Assembly (NCBI RefSeq): GCF_000419685.1
Contig: NZ_ATTM01000006.1
Span: forward strand, 124,001-188,000
Direction of reading: 5' to 3'
Length of the DNA stretch: 64,000 bases
DNA from: Flavobacterium antarcticum DSM 19726
GTDB lineage: Bacteria; Bacteroidota; Bacteroidia; Flavobacteriales; Flavobacteriaceae
Part shown: in pieces, positions 1-8,077 of the stretch
Position numbering within the stretch: position 1 is the first letter of the stretch
How the letters are laid out: every line of letters begins with the position of its first letter
Translations under genes and position numbers: made by a program
The notes under the pieces: generated by a model
What the model saw: only the letters and a program-made list of their open reading frames with translations
Databases searched by the model: none
Told to the model about the DNA's origin: nothing

Positions 1-393
1 TTGTTGCGCTAAAATTAACCCGATGTGATCAGGAGCTAATGCTTCCTTATCATCAAGAGCAGTTTCATAGGCCTCTAATGCTTTATCTTCGCCAAATTCA
101 CACGAATCTAAAATTGTACCTCTGTTATTTCCGGTAAGTGTTGCTTTGAAGTCCATCCAAAATCGGAAAAATTTGCCTGTAGCACGAGTTCCTTCTTCAA
201 CTTCACCACCCAAATGGCGAACTGCACCACTTAATGCAACAATGTTTTTTTCACTCGTTTCCTGAAAGCCTTCTAATAAAATTTTTAGATCTGTTTCTTC
301 TGCCTCAATGTAAGCCGTTTTGTATCCTTCTACACGGTCGTTATTGATAATGATAAGTTCGTTAAGTATCGAAATGCTTTTGTGATTGTCCAT
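1..393 (-). CDS. PA2169-type four-helix-bundle protein (DUF2383), 3' end cut off
   Basis: This open reading frame starts at the ATG at 393 and runs without a stop off the left edge, giving 131 visible residues. It begins MDNHKSISILNELIIIN and continues as amphipathic helices rich in Glu, with the pattern SGAVRHLGGEVEEGTRATG in the middle. That is the signature of the DUF2383 / PA2169 ferritin-like four-helix bundle family, usually about 150 residues, so only some 20 residues are missing. No function is established for the family; it often sits among stress and envelope genes. The family call rests on my recognition of the pattern, not on a search. Confidence 0.75.
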   Translation of the reverse strand, partial: MDNHKSISILNELIIINNDRVEGYKTAYIEAEETDLKILLEGFQETSEKNIVALSGAVRHLGGEVEEGTRATGKFFRFWMDFKATLTGNNRGTILDSCEFGEDKALEAYETALDDKEALAPDHIGLILAQQ

Positions 394-552
394 TTTAAAT
401 TTTTTATTAATTCTATAAAATCAAAGTTAGAAATTTATACTTGAAAACATTTACACCATTTCAAATCAATTTTATACAGTTTAAAAGTACCCCATAAAAT
501 AATGAATTCAAAAATAGAGATTTTCCATCTTCTATTTAGCAAATATACACGC

Positions 553-606
553 GCTCACTGTCTTTCTATCTTTCTATCTTTTAATCTTTTAATCTTTCAA
601 TCTTTT
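553..606. repeat. Degenerate pyrimidine-rich short repeat (purine-rich on the minus strand)
   Basis: On the plus strand the stretch consists of repeated 7-9 nt units of the type TCTTTCTA and TCTTTTAA. Read on the minus strand it is a purine-rich string of AAAGATAG / AAAGATTA units following the SDR remnant. Similar strings lie at 4838-4893 and 61005-61043, each next to the 3' end of a minus-strand gene. Confidence 0.6.
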
Positions 607-750
607 CCCATCTTCAATATTGAAATCTCCAATAGCAATATTCGCTCCGTGTTGCGCTAAAATAATCGCATTAGCATTTCCAATTCCGTTTGCACCACTA
701 GTTATAATTGCAGTTTTTCCTTTTAAACTAAATAGTTCTTATGCATTCAT
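589..750 (-). pseudogene. Remnant of a short-chain dehydrogenase/reductase N-terminus
   Basis: Reading leftwards from an ATG at 750 gives M-N-A, a TAA stop as the fourth codon, then about 46 residues beginning ELFSLKGKTAIITSGANGIG and continuing NANAIILAQHGANIAIGDFN before a stop at 589-591. This is the first beta-alpha-beta unit of a Rossmann-fold SDR: the cofactor loop TGxxxGIG appears as S-G-A-N-G-I-G, and the second strand ends in the acidic D of an NAD-binding type. The catalytic Ser-Tyr-Lys region is absent and low-complexity repeats follow. An early stop plus loss of about 200 residues makes this a decayed gene fragment. It lies directly downstream of the amidohydrolase. Confidence 0.75.
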
Positions 751-771
751 AGTGCTTGTATTTTGTACTTA

Positions 772-2475
772 TTATTTTCTATAAATGCTTTTTCCTTCTT
801 TGATGGTTTCCACCACTTTAATGCTTCGAATATCCATCGGATCCACTTTCAAAGGATTTTTATCTAAAACCACGAAGTCTGCTAATTTTCCCACCGTCAA
901 AGTTCCTTTTAAATGCTCGTCGAAAAGTTCATAAGCCGCAAAGGAAGTAATCGCTTGCAGAGCTAAATAAGGTGTTGTTCGTTCCTTTTCACCAATTACA
1001 ATTCCCGAACGAGAAAACCGGTTTACTGCAGTCCAAATCGTAAAAATTGGATCAATAGGTGTAACTGTAGCATCCGAATGATTGGTTGGTTTTAAACCTA
1101 ATTTTCGCGCTGAAACCATTGGACTCAAAAAGTCAGCACGGGCTTTTCCTAAATTTAAAACGTGTTCATCACCCCAAAAATAAGCGTGATTTGTAAAAAA
1201 GGAAGGTTGCATGTTGTATTTCACAAATGATTTCAATTGATCCGGACGAGCAAATTGAGCGTGAATAACAATCGTTCTTCGGTCTTTATCTAAAGGTTGT
1301 TCTAATTTTTCGCAAGCCAACTTATGTGCTTTTAAAATCATGTCAACCGTTGCATCGCCATTGCAATGAATGAACAACTGATTGTCATTGGCATAAGCCG
1401 TTTCAAACAACTTATTAATCGCTTCTTGACTCAAACTAGGCAAACCTCTACAATCGTGTTGACAACCCGGAACCGAAGTTAAAAAGGGTTTCGTGAAAAA
1501 AGCCGTTTTCCCCTGAGGTGAACCATCGGCAACGATCTTGGTTCCTTGTACTTTAAATCCGTTTTTATATTTTTTAAATACAAGCGAAGTATCCGCTAAA
1601 TTAGAGTCTAATTCCGAGTAACCAGCAAGTGCTATTAAATCAATTTCAAGCGTTCCTGCATCCGCTTGTGATTGAAAAAAAGCAATCGTCTTCCGGTCCG
1701 TCATTCCATCTTGAGCCGTGGTAATTCCGTTTGACGCATAGTAATTTTGTGTCGTTTCAAAAAATTCAGCTTGTTTTGATGCTAAAATTTCCAACATATT
1801 TCTAACGAAAGGATACATTGCCGTTTCCTGCACTAAACCAGATGGTTCTTGAGAATTTGGTAAACGTTCGATATTTCCTCCTTCAGGATTTACAGTTGTT
1901 GCATCAAATTTCAATTTTTGCAAACCTAACGAATTTGCAACACCCATGTGTCCACTCGTATGTTGCAAATAAACCGGATTATTAGGCAGGACTTTATCGA
2001 TATCTGCTTTTGTAGGGTGTCTTTTTTCTTCTAATTGTCCGTCGTCGTAACCCCAACCGAAAATCCATTCGCCGTCCGGAATTTCATTTTTCTCTTTATA
2101 CTCTTTTAAACTAGCAAGAATATCAGCTATGTTTTTAATTTTTCCTACCGGTTCCGGATTCAGATCGACTTGTCCCATCGTATTAGAAACCATTCCAAAA
2201 TGACTGTGAGGATCAATGAAACCGGGCAATAGGGTCGCTCCTTTCAAATCCATTGGACGTGCATTTTTATATTTCGTTTCGGCTTCCGCTTTAGTTCCTA
2301 CGAATACAATTTTTCCGTTCTGCTCCACAACAGCTTCTACATATTGGACGGAATCGTTTTCCATAGTAATAATTTCACCATTAAAAAACAATTGTGAGGA
2401 TTCCTCTGAGGGCTCAATCCCCTTTTTACAACTGAACAAGGAAAAAAACAGGATGAAGTAGAAGCTGAATTTCAT
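772..2475 (-). CDS. Amidohydrolase family lipoprotein (YtcJ/NfdA-like)
   Basis: The 567-residue product starts with a lipoprotein signal peptide ending in LFSC (Cys16), so it is probably anchored in the envelope. The composite domain of the amidohydrolase_3 family follows: an N-terminal beta-strand part, the metal-binding H-x-H in GFIDPHSHFG (His90, His92), the K-x-x-x-DGSPQG motif typical of YtcJ-like enzymes, a later His in FIHCNGDA, and the C-terminal KGTLTVGKLADFVVLD strand common to the superfamily. Members hydrolyse C-N bonds in amides or formyl groups, but the substrate cannot be read from the sequence. It is followed by the SDR remnant and preceded by a DUF2141 gene about 120 bp away, so operon membership is unclear. 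Confidence 0.88.
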   Translation of the reverse strand: MKFSFYFILFFSLFSCKKGIEPSEESSQLFFNGEIITMENDSVQYVEAVVEQNGKIVFVGTKAEAETKYKNARPMDLKGATLLPGFIDPHSHFGMVSNTMGQVDLNPEPVGKIKNIADILASLKEYKEKNEIPDGEWIFGWGYDDGQLEEKRHPTKADIDKVLPNNPVYLQHTSGHMGVANSLGLQKLKFDATTVNPEGGNIERLPNSQEPSGLVQETAMYPFVRNMLEILASKQAEFFETTQNYYASNGITTAQDGMTDRKTIAFFQSQADAGTLEIDLIALAGYSELDSNLADTSLVFKKYKNGFKVQGTKIVADGSPQGKTAFFTKPFLTSVPGCQHDCRGLPSLSQEAINKLFETAYANDNQLFIHCNGDATVDMILKAHKLACEKLEQPLDKDRRTIVIHAQFARPDQLKSFVKYNMQPSFFTNHAYFWGDEHVLNLGKARADFLSPMVSARKLGLKPTNHSDATVTPIDPIFTIWTAVNRFSRSGIVIGEKERTTPYLALQAITSFAAYELFDEHLKGTLTVGKLADFVVLDKNPLKVDPMDIRSIKVVETIKEGKSIYRK

Positions 2476-2531
2476 AAGGTATATTATTTTTTAAAGTAAA
2501 ATTTTGATTTTAGAAGGAGTGTAGAATGCTA

Positions 2532-2561
2532 AAATTTCGCAACCCTGAAGCTGCGAAATTT
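2532..2561. other. Perfect 10-bp inverted repeat between DUF2141 and amidohydrolase genes
   Basis: The arms AAATTTCGCA (2532-2541) and TGCGAAATTT (2552-2561) are perfectly complementary around a 10-nt loop. It follows the stop of the DUF2141 gene on the minus strand but has no long T-run, so it is either a weak terminator or an operator-like site upstream of the amidohydrolase. Confidence 0.45.
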
Positions 2562-2596
2562 CTAAATTTGCAAAACATAAATTTAATCAATTATAG

Positions 2597-3013
2597 TTAA
2601 TTAATCAACGTAATGTTTAATGTTTTGTTTTCTGATAAATCAAATTTGCAATCCTTGTATTTTGGCGCCGACATTTTCGGTTTGATATTATTTGAAAATG
2701 CATAAGGTTCTTTGGGAATTCCAATAAAATTTTTGTTGCATTCGTTATCTGAATTTTGATCGTGGTACATGGTAACAGCATATTCGCCTTTTGGCAAATC
2801 CGTAATCGTCAGAATTGCTGTGTTATTTTCTACTTTAACAGAATAATTTTTAAGGGCGTATCCTTCCTTTAAAAAATGAGTGTCGGTGTTGAAAATTCCT
2901 ACTTTAATTTCACCCTTTATTTTTTCAATATTAGAAATTTTTATCGTCAATTTCGGATTATTCGAAGGAGTTAAACCAGCAAGCATTCCAAATAATAAAA
3001 GTATCGTTTTCAT
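2597..3013 (-). CDS. DUF2141 secreted protein
   Basis: The product has 138 residues with a short N-terminal signal segment. The body shows the DUF2141 pattern: a beta-strand start (KLTIKISNI), GEIKVGIFN, then GEYAVTMYHDQNSDNECN followed by GIPKEPYAFSNN. These are the conserved HDxNxN and GxPxEPYGFSNN motifs of the family. The fold is an immunoglobulin-like sandwich and the protein is predicted to be periplasmic or outer-surface; no enzymatic role is known. It lies 12 bp downstream of the epimerase gene's stop, so the two are probably cotranscribed. Confidence 0.85.
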   Translation of the reverse strand: MKTILLLFGMLAGLTPSNNPKLTIKISNIEKIKGEIKVGIFNTDTHFLKEGYALKNYSVKVENNTAILTITDLPKGEYAVTMYHDQNSDNECNKNFIGIPKEPYAFSNNIKPKMSAPKYKDCKFDLSENKTLNITLIN

Positions 3014-3025
3014 AATTATAATTTT

Positions 3026-4033
3026 TTAATTAAAGTAGTGTTGCATCTGCTGCTGATCCTTCTTCTTAAAAGCCGTATAAGGCTCCGATTTTTGCAACAG
3101 AAACCACTTGATTGGTTTGTTAAATAGTGTAGTTGCAAATTTTCTGCCAAAAGACACTTTATCCGCCTCCATTTTAAAATAATCTTCTAAACTGTGTTGT
3201 TGAAAATGCACAATATGTTCTAAATCTGCTCCATCTTGGTAGTAGCCACAGTGAAAATTTTTATCTGCAAAACTATGATCCGGAAAGTCAAATTGGCCCA
3301 AGCCAAAAATTTGAAATGAACGTTTTAGAAAACCTTCGTAACTTATTCGACACGTTTCTCCGCCTCCTAAATTAAAAATCTTTTTTGAAAGTGCAGCTTG
3401 TTTTTCAATACCATTAACAAAAGCCCTCGCTGTATCTCGCGGAGTAGCAATTTCTAATGCTGTATTTAATGGCTGATGAAACATCAACTTTGAAATTTTA
3501 TGATTGCCCATAATCGCGGCCAACCTGAAAATCGTGTAATCTAAAGTACTGTTTTGAATGGAGGCTTCCGCCAAAATTTTAGTTTCTGCATAATAATCAC
3601 CTTCGCTTGGTTTTAAAGCATCACCCACATTTATCCATGGATTTTCTATTCGGTCGCCATAAACAGATATACTCGAACTGTACATGAAAAATGCGTTTGG
3701 AGAATGTAGTTCCAATTGTTTAATTAAATTTTGGGTGCCAATTAAATTTACTTTTTTAGCCAATTCAGGAAAATCATCCGCAACAGGTGGAATTAACGCC
3801 GCCAGATGAATTACGAAATCCATGTCTTTTATGGCATTTAAATCACTTTCAACAGAAATATCTCCAAATAAGACATTGACTTGACCTTTAAACGGAAGTA
3901 ATTTCTTTCGAGAAAGAGCACTTTCCTTATCAAATACAGTTAAGTCGTAAATGCCTTTAGCAAGTAATTGTTTCAAGGCTTCAAAGCCAACAGTTCCTGA
4001 AGCACCGGTAAGTAATACGTTTTTATTTTTCAT
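3026..4033 (-). CDS. NAD(P)-dependent epimerase/dehydratase (extended SDR)
   Basis: I place the start at the ATG at 4033 because the protein then opens MKNKNVLLTGASGTVGFEAL, with the Rossmann glycine motif TGASGTVG right at the N-terminus; the extra codons upstream look non-coding. With this start it has 335 residues. A catalytic-type Tyr-x-x-x-Lys occurs in GDYYAETKILAE, preceded by the Ser-rich SSSISVYG strand, as in UDP-sugar epimerases and related extended SDRs. Substrate is unknown. The C-terminal third is less typical, with the tail KKKDQQQMQHYFN. It is followed after 12 bp by the DUF2141 gene. Confidence 0.82.
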   Translation of the reverse strand: MKNKNVLLTGASGTVGFEALKQLLAKGIYDLTVFDKESALSRKKLLPFKGQVNVLFGDISVESDLNAIKDMDFVIHLAALIPPVADDFPELAKKVNLIGTQNLIKQLELHSPNAFFMYSSSISVYGDRIENPWINVGDALKPSEGDYYAETKILAEASIQNSTLDYTIFRLAAIMGNHKISKLMFHQPLNTALEIATPRDTARAFVNGIEKQAALSKKIFNLGGGETCRISYEGFLKRSFQIFGLGQFDFPDHSFADKNFHCGYYQDGADLEHIVHFQQHSLEDYFKMEADKVSFGRKFATTLFNKPIKWFLLQKSEPYTAFKKKDQQQMQHYFN

Positions 4034-4161
4034 AAGTAGCATTTCATTATTTGCTTTCCAAAACAAATGCCGAATACTAAATTAATTCATGTTTCGTCAG
4101 AATTAACTATAATATTCGGCATTTTAAAATTAAACCTCAATACGATAAGGTTCTAATTGCA

Positions 4162-4593
4162 TTATTCTTTTACATCAACAGCTTCAAAAACAGCTAAAGG
4201 AGCTCTTCTTCCTACGTTGATTGATAATTCGTTACCAGTAATGGTGTAATTGTCTGCCAATTCAAACACTTCTAAAAAGTCTCTTTCATTGAACGTTGCA
4301 TCTGGACAAGCCATCATTGTAGATCCCATTTGCGAAAATTTGATACGGTTTCCTTCTTCTAAAGTATACGTTCCCATCATGTTGTTGCAACCTGAAAAAC
4401 CATTCACACGACTTTCTTCTTTATTCAACATAAAAAACACGTCTTTCTCTAATTTTAGATTGGTCATGTCTTTTCCTTCAAGCGTTTTCAATTTCCAAGT
4501 TCTTCCTTCAATTCCGTCAACTGCTGTTTTTGTTGAATTACAACTTACGAACAAAACAGTTACAAGTGCGATTAATGCTAATTTGATTTTCAT
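4162..4593 (-). CDS. META-domain lipoprotein (HslJ-like)
   Basis: The 143-residue protein has a lipoprotein signal peptide ending in LFVSC (Cys18). The rest is one META domain: RTWKLKTLEGKDM, then RVNGFSGCNNMMGTYTLEEGNRIKFSQMGSTMMACPD, which carries the family's G-C-N-x-x-x-G-x-Y and T-x-M-A-C motifs. Related HslJ proteins are heat-inducible and linked to novobiocin tolerance in Escherichia coli; in Bacteroidota they are common small surface lipoproteins. It appears to be transcribed alone: the epimerase starts 128 bp downstream. Confidence 0.87.
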   Translation of the reverse strand: MKIKLALIALVTVLFVSCNSTKTAVDGIEGRTWKLKTLEGKDMTNLKLEKDVFFMLNKEESRVNGFSGCNNMMGTYTLEEGNRIKFSQMGSTMMACPDATFNERDFLEVFELADNYTITGNELSINVGRRAPLAVFEAVDVKE

Positions 4594-4776
4594 GGTTTTT
4601 TAATTTTTAAAATTTGTAAAAATGGGGTTTGTATTTGGACTTGTCGTAAATCAACAACAGTGCCAAAAATGTTAAATGCAAATGTAGGCAAGGTTTAACG
4701 CGGTTTTTGTTAACATATGTTAAATGAAGTTATAACATCTTGTTTGAAATTTACACGACTCCAATACTAAAAAAAG

Positions 4777-4818
4777 AAGCTGCAAAACAACATTTTTCAA
4801 CTTGTTGATTTGCAGCTT
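4777..4818 (-). terminator. Rho-independent terminator of the acyl-CoA carboxylase operon
   Basis: AAGCTGCAAAACAAC (4777-4791) pairs with GTTGATTTGCAGCTT (4804-4818) with one internal mismatch. Read on the minus strand the stem is followed by TTC and a run of seven T. It lies about 75 bp after the stop of the beta-subunit gene. Confidence 0.75.
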
Positions 4819-4837
4819 TTATGAATACTATAGAATT

Positions 4838-4893
4838 TCAGCTCTATGAATCTATAATCTATTTTCTTTGTTCTTTACTCTATTCTCTCTTTC
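4838..4893. repeat. Degenerate pyrimidine-rich repeat at the 3' end of the carboxylase operon
   Basis: The plus strand reads as repeated CTATGAATCTATAATCTA-like and TTCTTTACTC-like units. On the minus (mRNA) strand this is a purine-rich 3' untranslated stretch between the stop codon of the beta-subunit gene and its terminator. Confidence 0.5.
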
Positions 4894-6435
4894 CTACAAC
4901 GGAATATTCCCGTGCTTTCTCTTCGGTTGGTCACTTACTTTATTTTCCAACATGCTAAACGCTTTAATCAATTTACGTCTTGTATCTTGTGGCAAAATCA
5001 CCTCATCAATAAACCCACGTTGAGCCGCTCCATAAGGAGTTGCAAATTGTTCGGCATATTCCGCTTCTTTTTCTAGAAGTTTCTCGGCAGGATTTTCAGC
5101 AGCAGCGATTTCTTTTTTGAAGATAATTTCACTCGCTCCTTTGGCACCCATAACGGCGATTTCTGCAGAAGGCCAAGCGAAATTCATATCCGCTCCAATG
5201 TGTTTTGAATTCATCACATCATAAGCGCCACCGTATGCTTTTCGAGTAATTACTGTAATTCTTGGCACCGTAGCTTCGCTTAAAGCATAAAGCAATTTCG
5301 CACCGTGAACTATAATACCGTTCCATTCTTGGTCGGTTCCAGGTAAGAACCCAGGAACGTCCACAAGCACTAAAAGTGGAATATTAAAACAGTCGCAGAA
5401 CCTAGTAAAACGTGCCGCTTTAATCGAACTGTTTACATCTAAAACTCCTGCTAGAAAGTTAGGTTGATTGGCAACAATACCAATACTCCTTCCTCCTAAA
5501 CGAGCAAATCCTACGATGATATTTTCTGCGTAATTTTTATGTACTTCGTAAAATGAATCTGCATCAATAATTCCTTTAATAACCGAATGCATGTCATACG
5601 GTTTATTGGCATTTTCAGGAATGATATGCGCTAATTCTTCCCGAATTTCAGTACCCAATTCAATTTGTACTTTTGGAGTAGTTTCGGTATTATTCTGTGG
5701 CAAATAGCTCAACAATCGCTTGATGTCTTCCAAACATTCCACATCATTTGCAGAAGTAATATGTGCCACTCCCGACTTGGTGGAATGCGTACTTGCACCA
5801 CCTAATTCTTCTGAAGTCACAGTTTCGTTAGTAACTGTTTTCACCACGTTTGGCCCTGTAACAAACATGTAACTGCTATTTTCTACCATCATGGTGAAAT
5901 CCGTCATGGCAGGCGAATAAACCGCTCCACCAGCACACGGTCCCATAATTGCAGAAATCTGCGGAATCACGCCCGAAGAACGTACATTTCTATAAAAAAT
6001 ATCTGCATAACCTCCTAAAGAACGCACACCTTCTTGGATTCGAGCACCACCAGAGTCATTTAAACCAATCATTGGTGTTCCCGTTTTCACGGCTAAATCC
6101 ATCACTTTGCAAATTTTCTCTGCATGTGTTTCAGACAAAGCGCCACCAAAAACAGTAAAATCTTGGGCAAAAACATACACCATTCTGCCGTTAATGGTTC
6201 CGTAACCTGTGATTACACCATCGCCGTAATAGACTTCTTTTTGCATGCCAAACTCCGTCGTACGGTGTGTAACCAGCATTCCGATTTCTTCAAATGAACC
6301 TTCGTCCATTAAATATTCCACTCGTTCCCGAGCCGTTAATTTTTTCTTTGAATGCTGTGTTGCAATCCTTTTTTCGCCTCCGCCCAAACGAGCCAAAGCC
6401 ATTTTATCTTGTAAATTTTGAATTTTATTTTGCAT
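4894..6435 (-). CDS. Acyl-CoA carboxylase carboxyltransferase (beta) subunit, propionyl-CoA type
   Basis: The 513-residue product is a full-length carboxyltransferase of the propionyl-CoA carboxylase beta / methylmalonyl-CoA decarboxylase alpha family. It moves CO2 from carboxybiotin to an acyl-CoA. Both crotonase-like halves are present: the N-terminal half has the oxyanion-hole segments [13 protein letters not shown] and [12 protein letters not shown], and the C-terminal half has [32 protein letters not shown] and [11 protein letters not shown]. It is the last gene of an operon with the biotin carrier and the biotin carboxylase, and is followed by a strong terminator. Propionyl-CoA is the likeliest substrate by family resemblance, but acetyl-CoA or branched acyl-CoA cannot be excluded. 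Confidence 0.92.
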   Translation of the reverse strand: MQNKIQNLQDKMALARLGGGEKRIATQHSKKKLTARERVEYLMDEGSFEEIGMLVTHRTTEFGMQKEVYYGDGVITGYGTINGRMVYVFAQDFTVFGGALSETHAEKICKVMDLAVKTGTPMIGLNDSGGARIQEGVRSLGGYADIFYRNVRSSGVIPQISAIMGPCAGGAVYSPAMTDFTMMVENSSYMFVTGPNVVKTVTNETVTSEELGGASTHSTKSGVAHITSANDVECLEDIKRLLSYLPQNNTETTPKVQIELGTEIREELAHIIPENANKPYDMHSVIKGIIDADSFYEVHKNYAENIIVGFARLGGRSIGIVANQPNFLAGVLDVNSSIKAARFTRFCDCFNIPLLVLVDVPGFLPGTDQEWNGIIVHGAKLLYALSEATVPRITVITRKAYGGAYDVMNSKHIGADMNFAWPSAEIAVMGAKGASEIIFKKEIAAAENPAEKLLEKEAEYAEQFATPYGAAQRGFIDEVILPQDTRRKLIKAFSMLENKVSDQPKRKHGNIPL

Positions 6436-6450
6436 TTATTATTATTTTTT

Positions 6451-6460
6451 GTTTCAGGTT
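6451..6460 (-). repeat. Leader decamer AACCTGAAAC, copy 1 (before the beta-subunit start)
   Basis: On the minus strand AACCTGAAAC lies 15 bases upstream of the ATG of the carboxyltransferase gene. The same decamer occurs at 8003-8012 and 8026-8035 in the leader of the preceding gene. Confidence 0.5.
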
Positions 6461-6487
6461 TCAGTTTTTTTTTAAAAGTTCAATGTA

Positions 6488-6552
6488 AAAACTGTAAATC
6501 AAAACTGTGACTGAAAACTGTGACTGAATACTGCGACTGAATACTGAATTTA
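6488..6552. repeat. 13-bp tandem repeat between biotin carboxylase and carboxyltransferase genes
   Basis: The unit AAAACTGTGACTG occurs twice identically at 6501-6513 and 6514-6526, then as AATACTGCGACTG at 6527-6539. Degenerate copies flank it at 6488-6500 and 6540-6552. The array runs into the stop codon of the biotin carboxylase gene (6550-6552) and fills most of the 114-bp intercistronic gap. Confidence 0.8.
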
Positions 6553-7995
6553 ATTAGGCAAACGAAGCGTGATTTGGTCTTTTAAATACTGTTGAAGTGC
6601 AATCATTGCCGCAACTTCCGCTTCTTGTTCCTGATGAACTTTCAAATGTTCTGCATCGTAATATTTCTTCACAAAATGCGTATCGAAATGTCCTGAACGG
6701 AATGCTTCATGCTCCATTACAAATTTCCCAAAAGGCAAAGTCGTACTCACGCCTTCCACATGATAACCATCAATCGCTTGAATCATCAACTGAATTGATT
6801 CTTCGCGAGTTTCCCCGTAAGTAATTAATTTTGCCAACATCGGATCGTAATAAATCGGCACATCCATTCCTTGCTCAAATCCGTTATCCACACGAATTCC
6901 GTCGCCTTTAGGCAAAGTATAAACGTCTAAATGCCCCACACTTGGCAAGAAATCATTCAACGGGTCTTCGGCATACACACGCAATTCCATCGCATGGCCT
7001 TTCATTTTTAAATCGGCTTGTTTCATTGAAAGTGCTTCGCCTCGAGCCACACGAATTTGCAATTCTACTAAATCCACTCCCGAAATTAATTCGGTAACCG
7101 GATGTTCCACTTGCAAACGCGTATTCATTTCCAAGAAATAGAAATTCAAGTTTTCATCCAATAAAAACTCCACCGTTCCTGCACCTAAATAATCACAAGC
7201 TTGTGCCACTTTCACCGCTGCTTCACCCATTTGCTTACGCAAGTCGGGAGTTAATACAGACGAAGGTGCTTCTTCCACTACTTTCTGATGACGGCGTTGA
7301 ATGCTGCATTCTCTTTCAAACAAATACAACGTATTCCCGTGAGAATCTGCCATGATTTGAATTTCAATATGTCGCGGAGAAGCCACATATTTCTCAATAA
7401 AAACCGAGCCATCTCCAAAAGCTGAAGTCGCCTCACTGATGGCACGTGTCATTTGAGATTCTAAATCTTCGGCTTTTTCAACCACACGCATTCCTTTTCC
7501 TCCACCACCGGCAGAAGCTTTAATTAAGATGGGGAAACCAATTTCAATCGCAATTTTCGTTGCTTTATCGGTATCGGTTATCGCTTCATCAATTCCAGGA
7601 ACCATTGGAATATCATACGCTTTCACTGCTTCTTTTGCGGCAAGTTTGCTTCCCATCATGTGAATCGCTTTCGACTCTGGACCGATGAAAATCATTCCAT
7701 TAGCACGAACTTCATCTGCAAATGCGGCATTTTCACTTAAAAATCCATAACCGGGGTGAATCGCATCTACGTTTAAAGATTTAGCCACTTCCACAATTTT
7801 GCTTCCCAATAAATACGATTGATTGGAGGGACTTTCGCCAATCCAAACCGCTTCATCGGCAAACTTTACGTGAGGTGCATTTCTGTCCACCGTCGAATAA
7901 ACGGCAACTGTTTTGATACCCATTTTCTGGGCAGTTTTCATTACCCGAATGGCTATTTCGCCACGATTGGCAACTAATATTTTTGTTATTTTCAT
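6550..7995 (-). CDS. Biotin carboxylase subunit of acyl-CoA carboxylase
   Basis: The 481-residue protein carboxylates biotin with ATP and bicarbonate. The N-terminal pre-ATP-grasp domain starts KILVANRGEIAIRVMKTA. The ATP-grasp glycine loop is KASAGGGGKGMR, and the active-site segment EMNTRLQVEHPVTE is complete. The C-terminal domain ends in EGVSTTLPFGKFVM followed by a roughly 40-residue extension beyond the usual 445-450 residues (HEAFRSGHFDTHFVKKYYD and a Gln/Glu-rich helix). It has no fused biotin domain; the carrier is encoded by the gene just upstream. The 82-bp and 114-bp gaps on its two sides hold short repeats. Confidence 0.93.
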   Translation of the reverse strand: MKITKILVANRGEIAIRVMKTAQKMGIKTVAVYSTVDRNAPHVKFADEAVWIGESPSNQSYLLGSKIVEVAKSLNVDAIHPGYGFLSENAAFADEVRANGMIFIGPESKAIHMMGSKLAAKEAVKAYDIPMVPGIDEAITDTDKATKIAIEIGFPILIKASAGGGGKGMRVVEKAEDLESQMTRAISEATSAFGDGSVFIEKYVASPRHIEIQIMADSHGNTLYLFERECSIQRRHQKVVEEAPSSVLTPDLRKQMGEAAVKVAQACDYLGAGTVEFLLDENLNFYFLEMNTRLQVEHPVTELISGVDLVELQIRVARGEALSMKQADLKMKGHAMELRVYAEDPLNDFLPSVGHLDVYTLPKGDGIRVDNGFEQGMDVPIYYDPMLAKLITYGETREESIQLMIQAIDGYHVEGVSTTLPFGKFVMEHEAFRSGHFDTHFVKKYYDAEHLKVHQEQEAEVAAMIALQQYLKDQITLRLPN

Positions 7996-8002
7996 ATTAT
8001 TT

Positions 8003-8035
8003 GTTTCAGGTTTTCTTTGTTTAAAGTTTCAGGTT
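8003..8035 (-). repeat. Leader decamer AACCTGAAAC, copies 2 and 3 (before the biotin carboxylase start)
   Basis: Two copies of AACCTGAAAC (minus strand) at 8003-8012 and 8026-8035 lie in the 82-bp gap before the biotin carboxylase gene. The nearer copy sits 7 bases from the ATG and is followed by AAATAAT, much as in the leader of the next gene. Confidence 0.5.
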
Positions 8036-8077
8036 CTCCATAAAACTTGAAGCCTTAAGCTTTAAACCATTTTTAAT

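Noticed and set aside
4034..4066. Upstream start for the epimerase (MFWKANNEMLLM...)
   Set aside because: The Rossmann motif begins right after the ATG at 4033, as expected for the family; the extra residues have no function and poor codon use.
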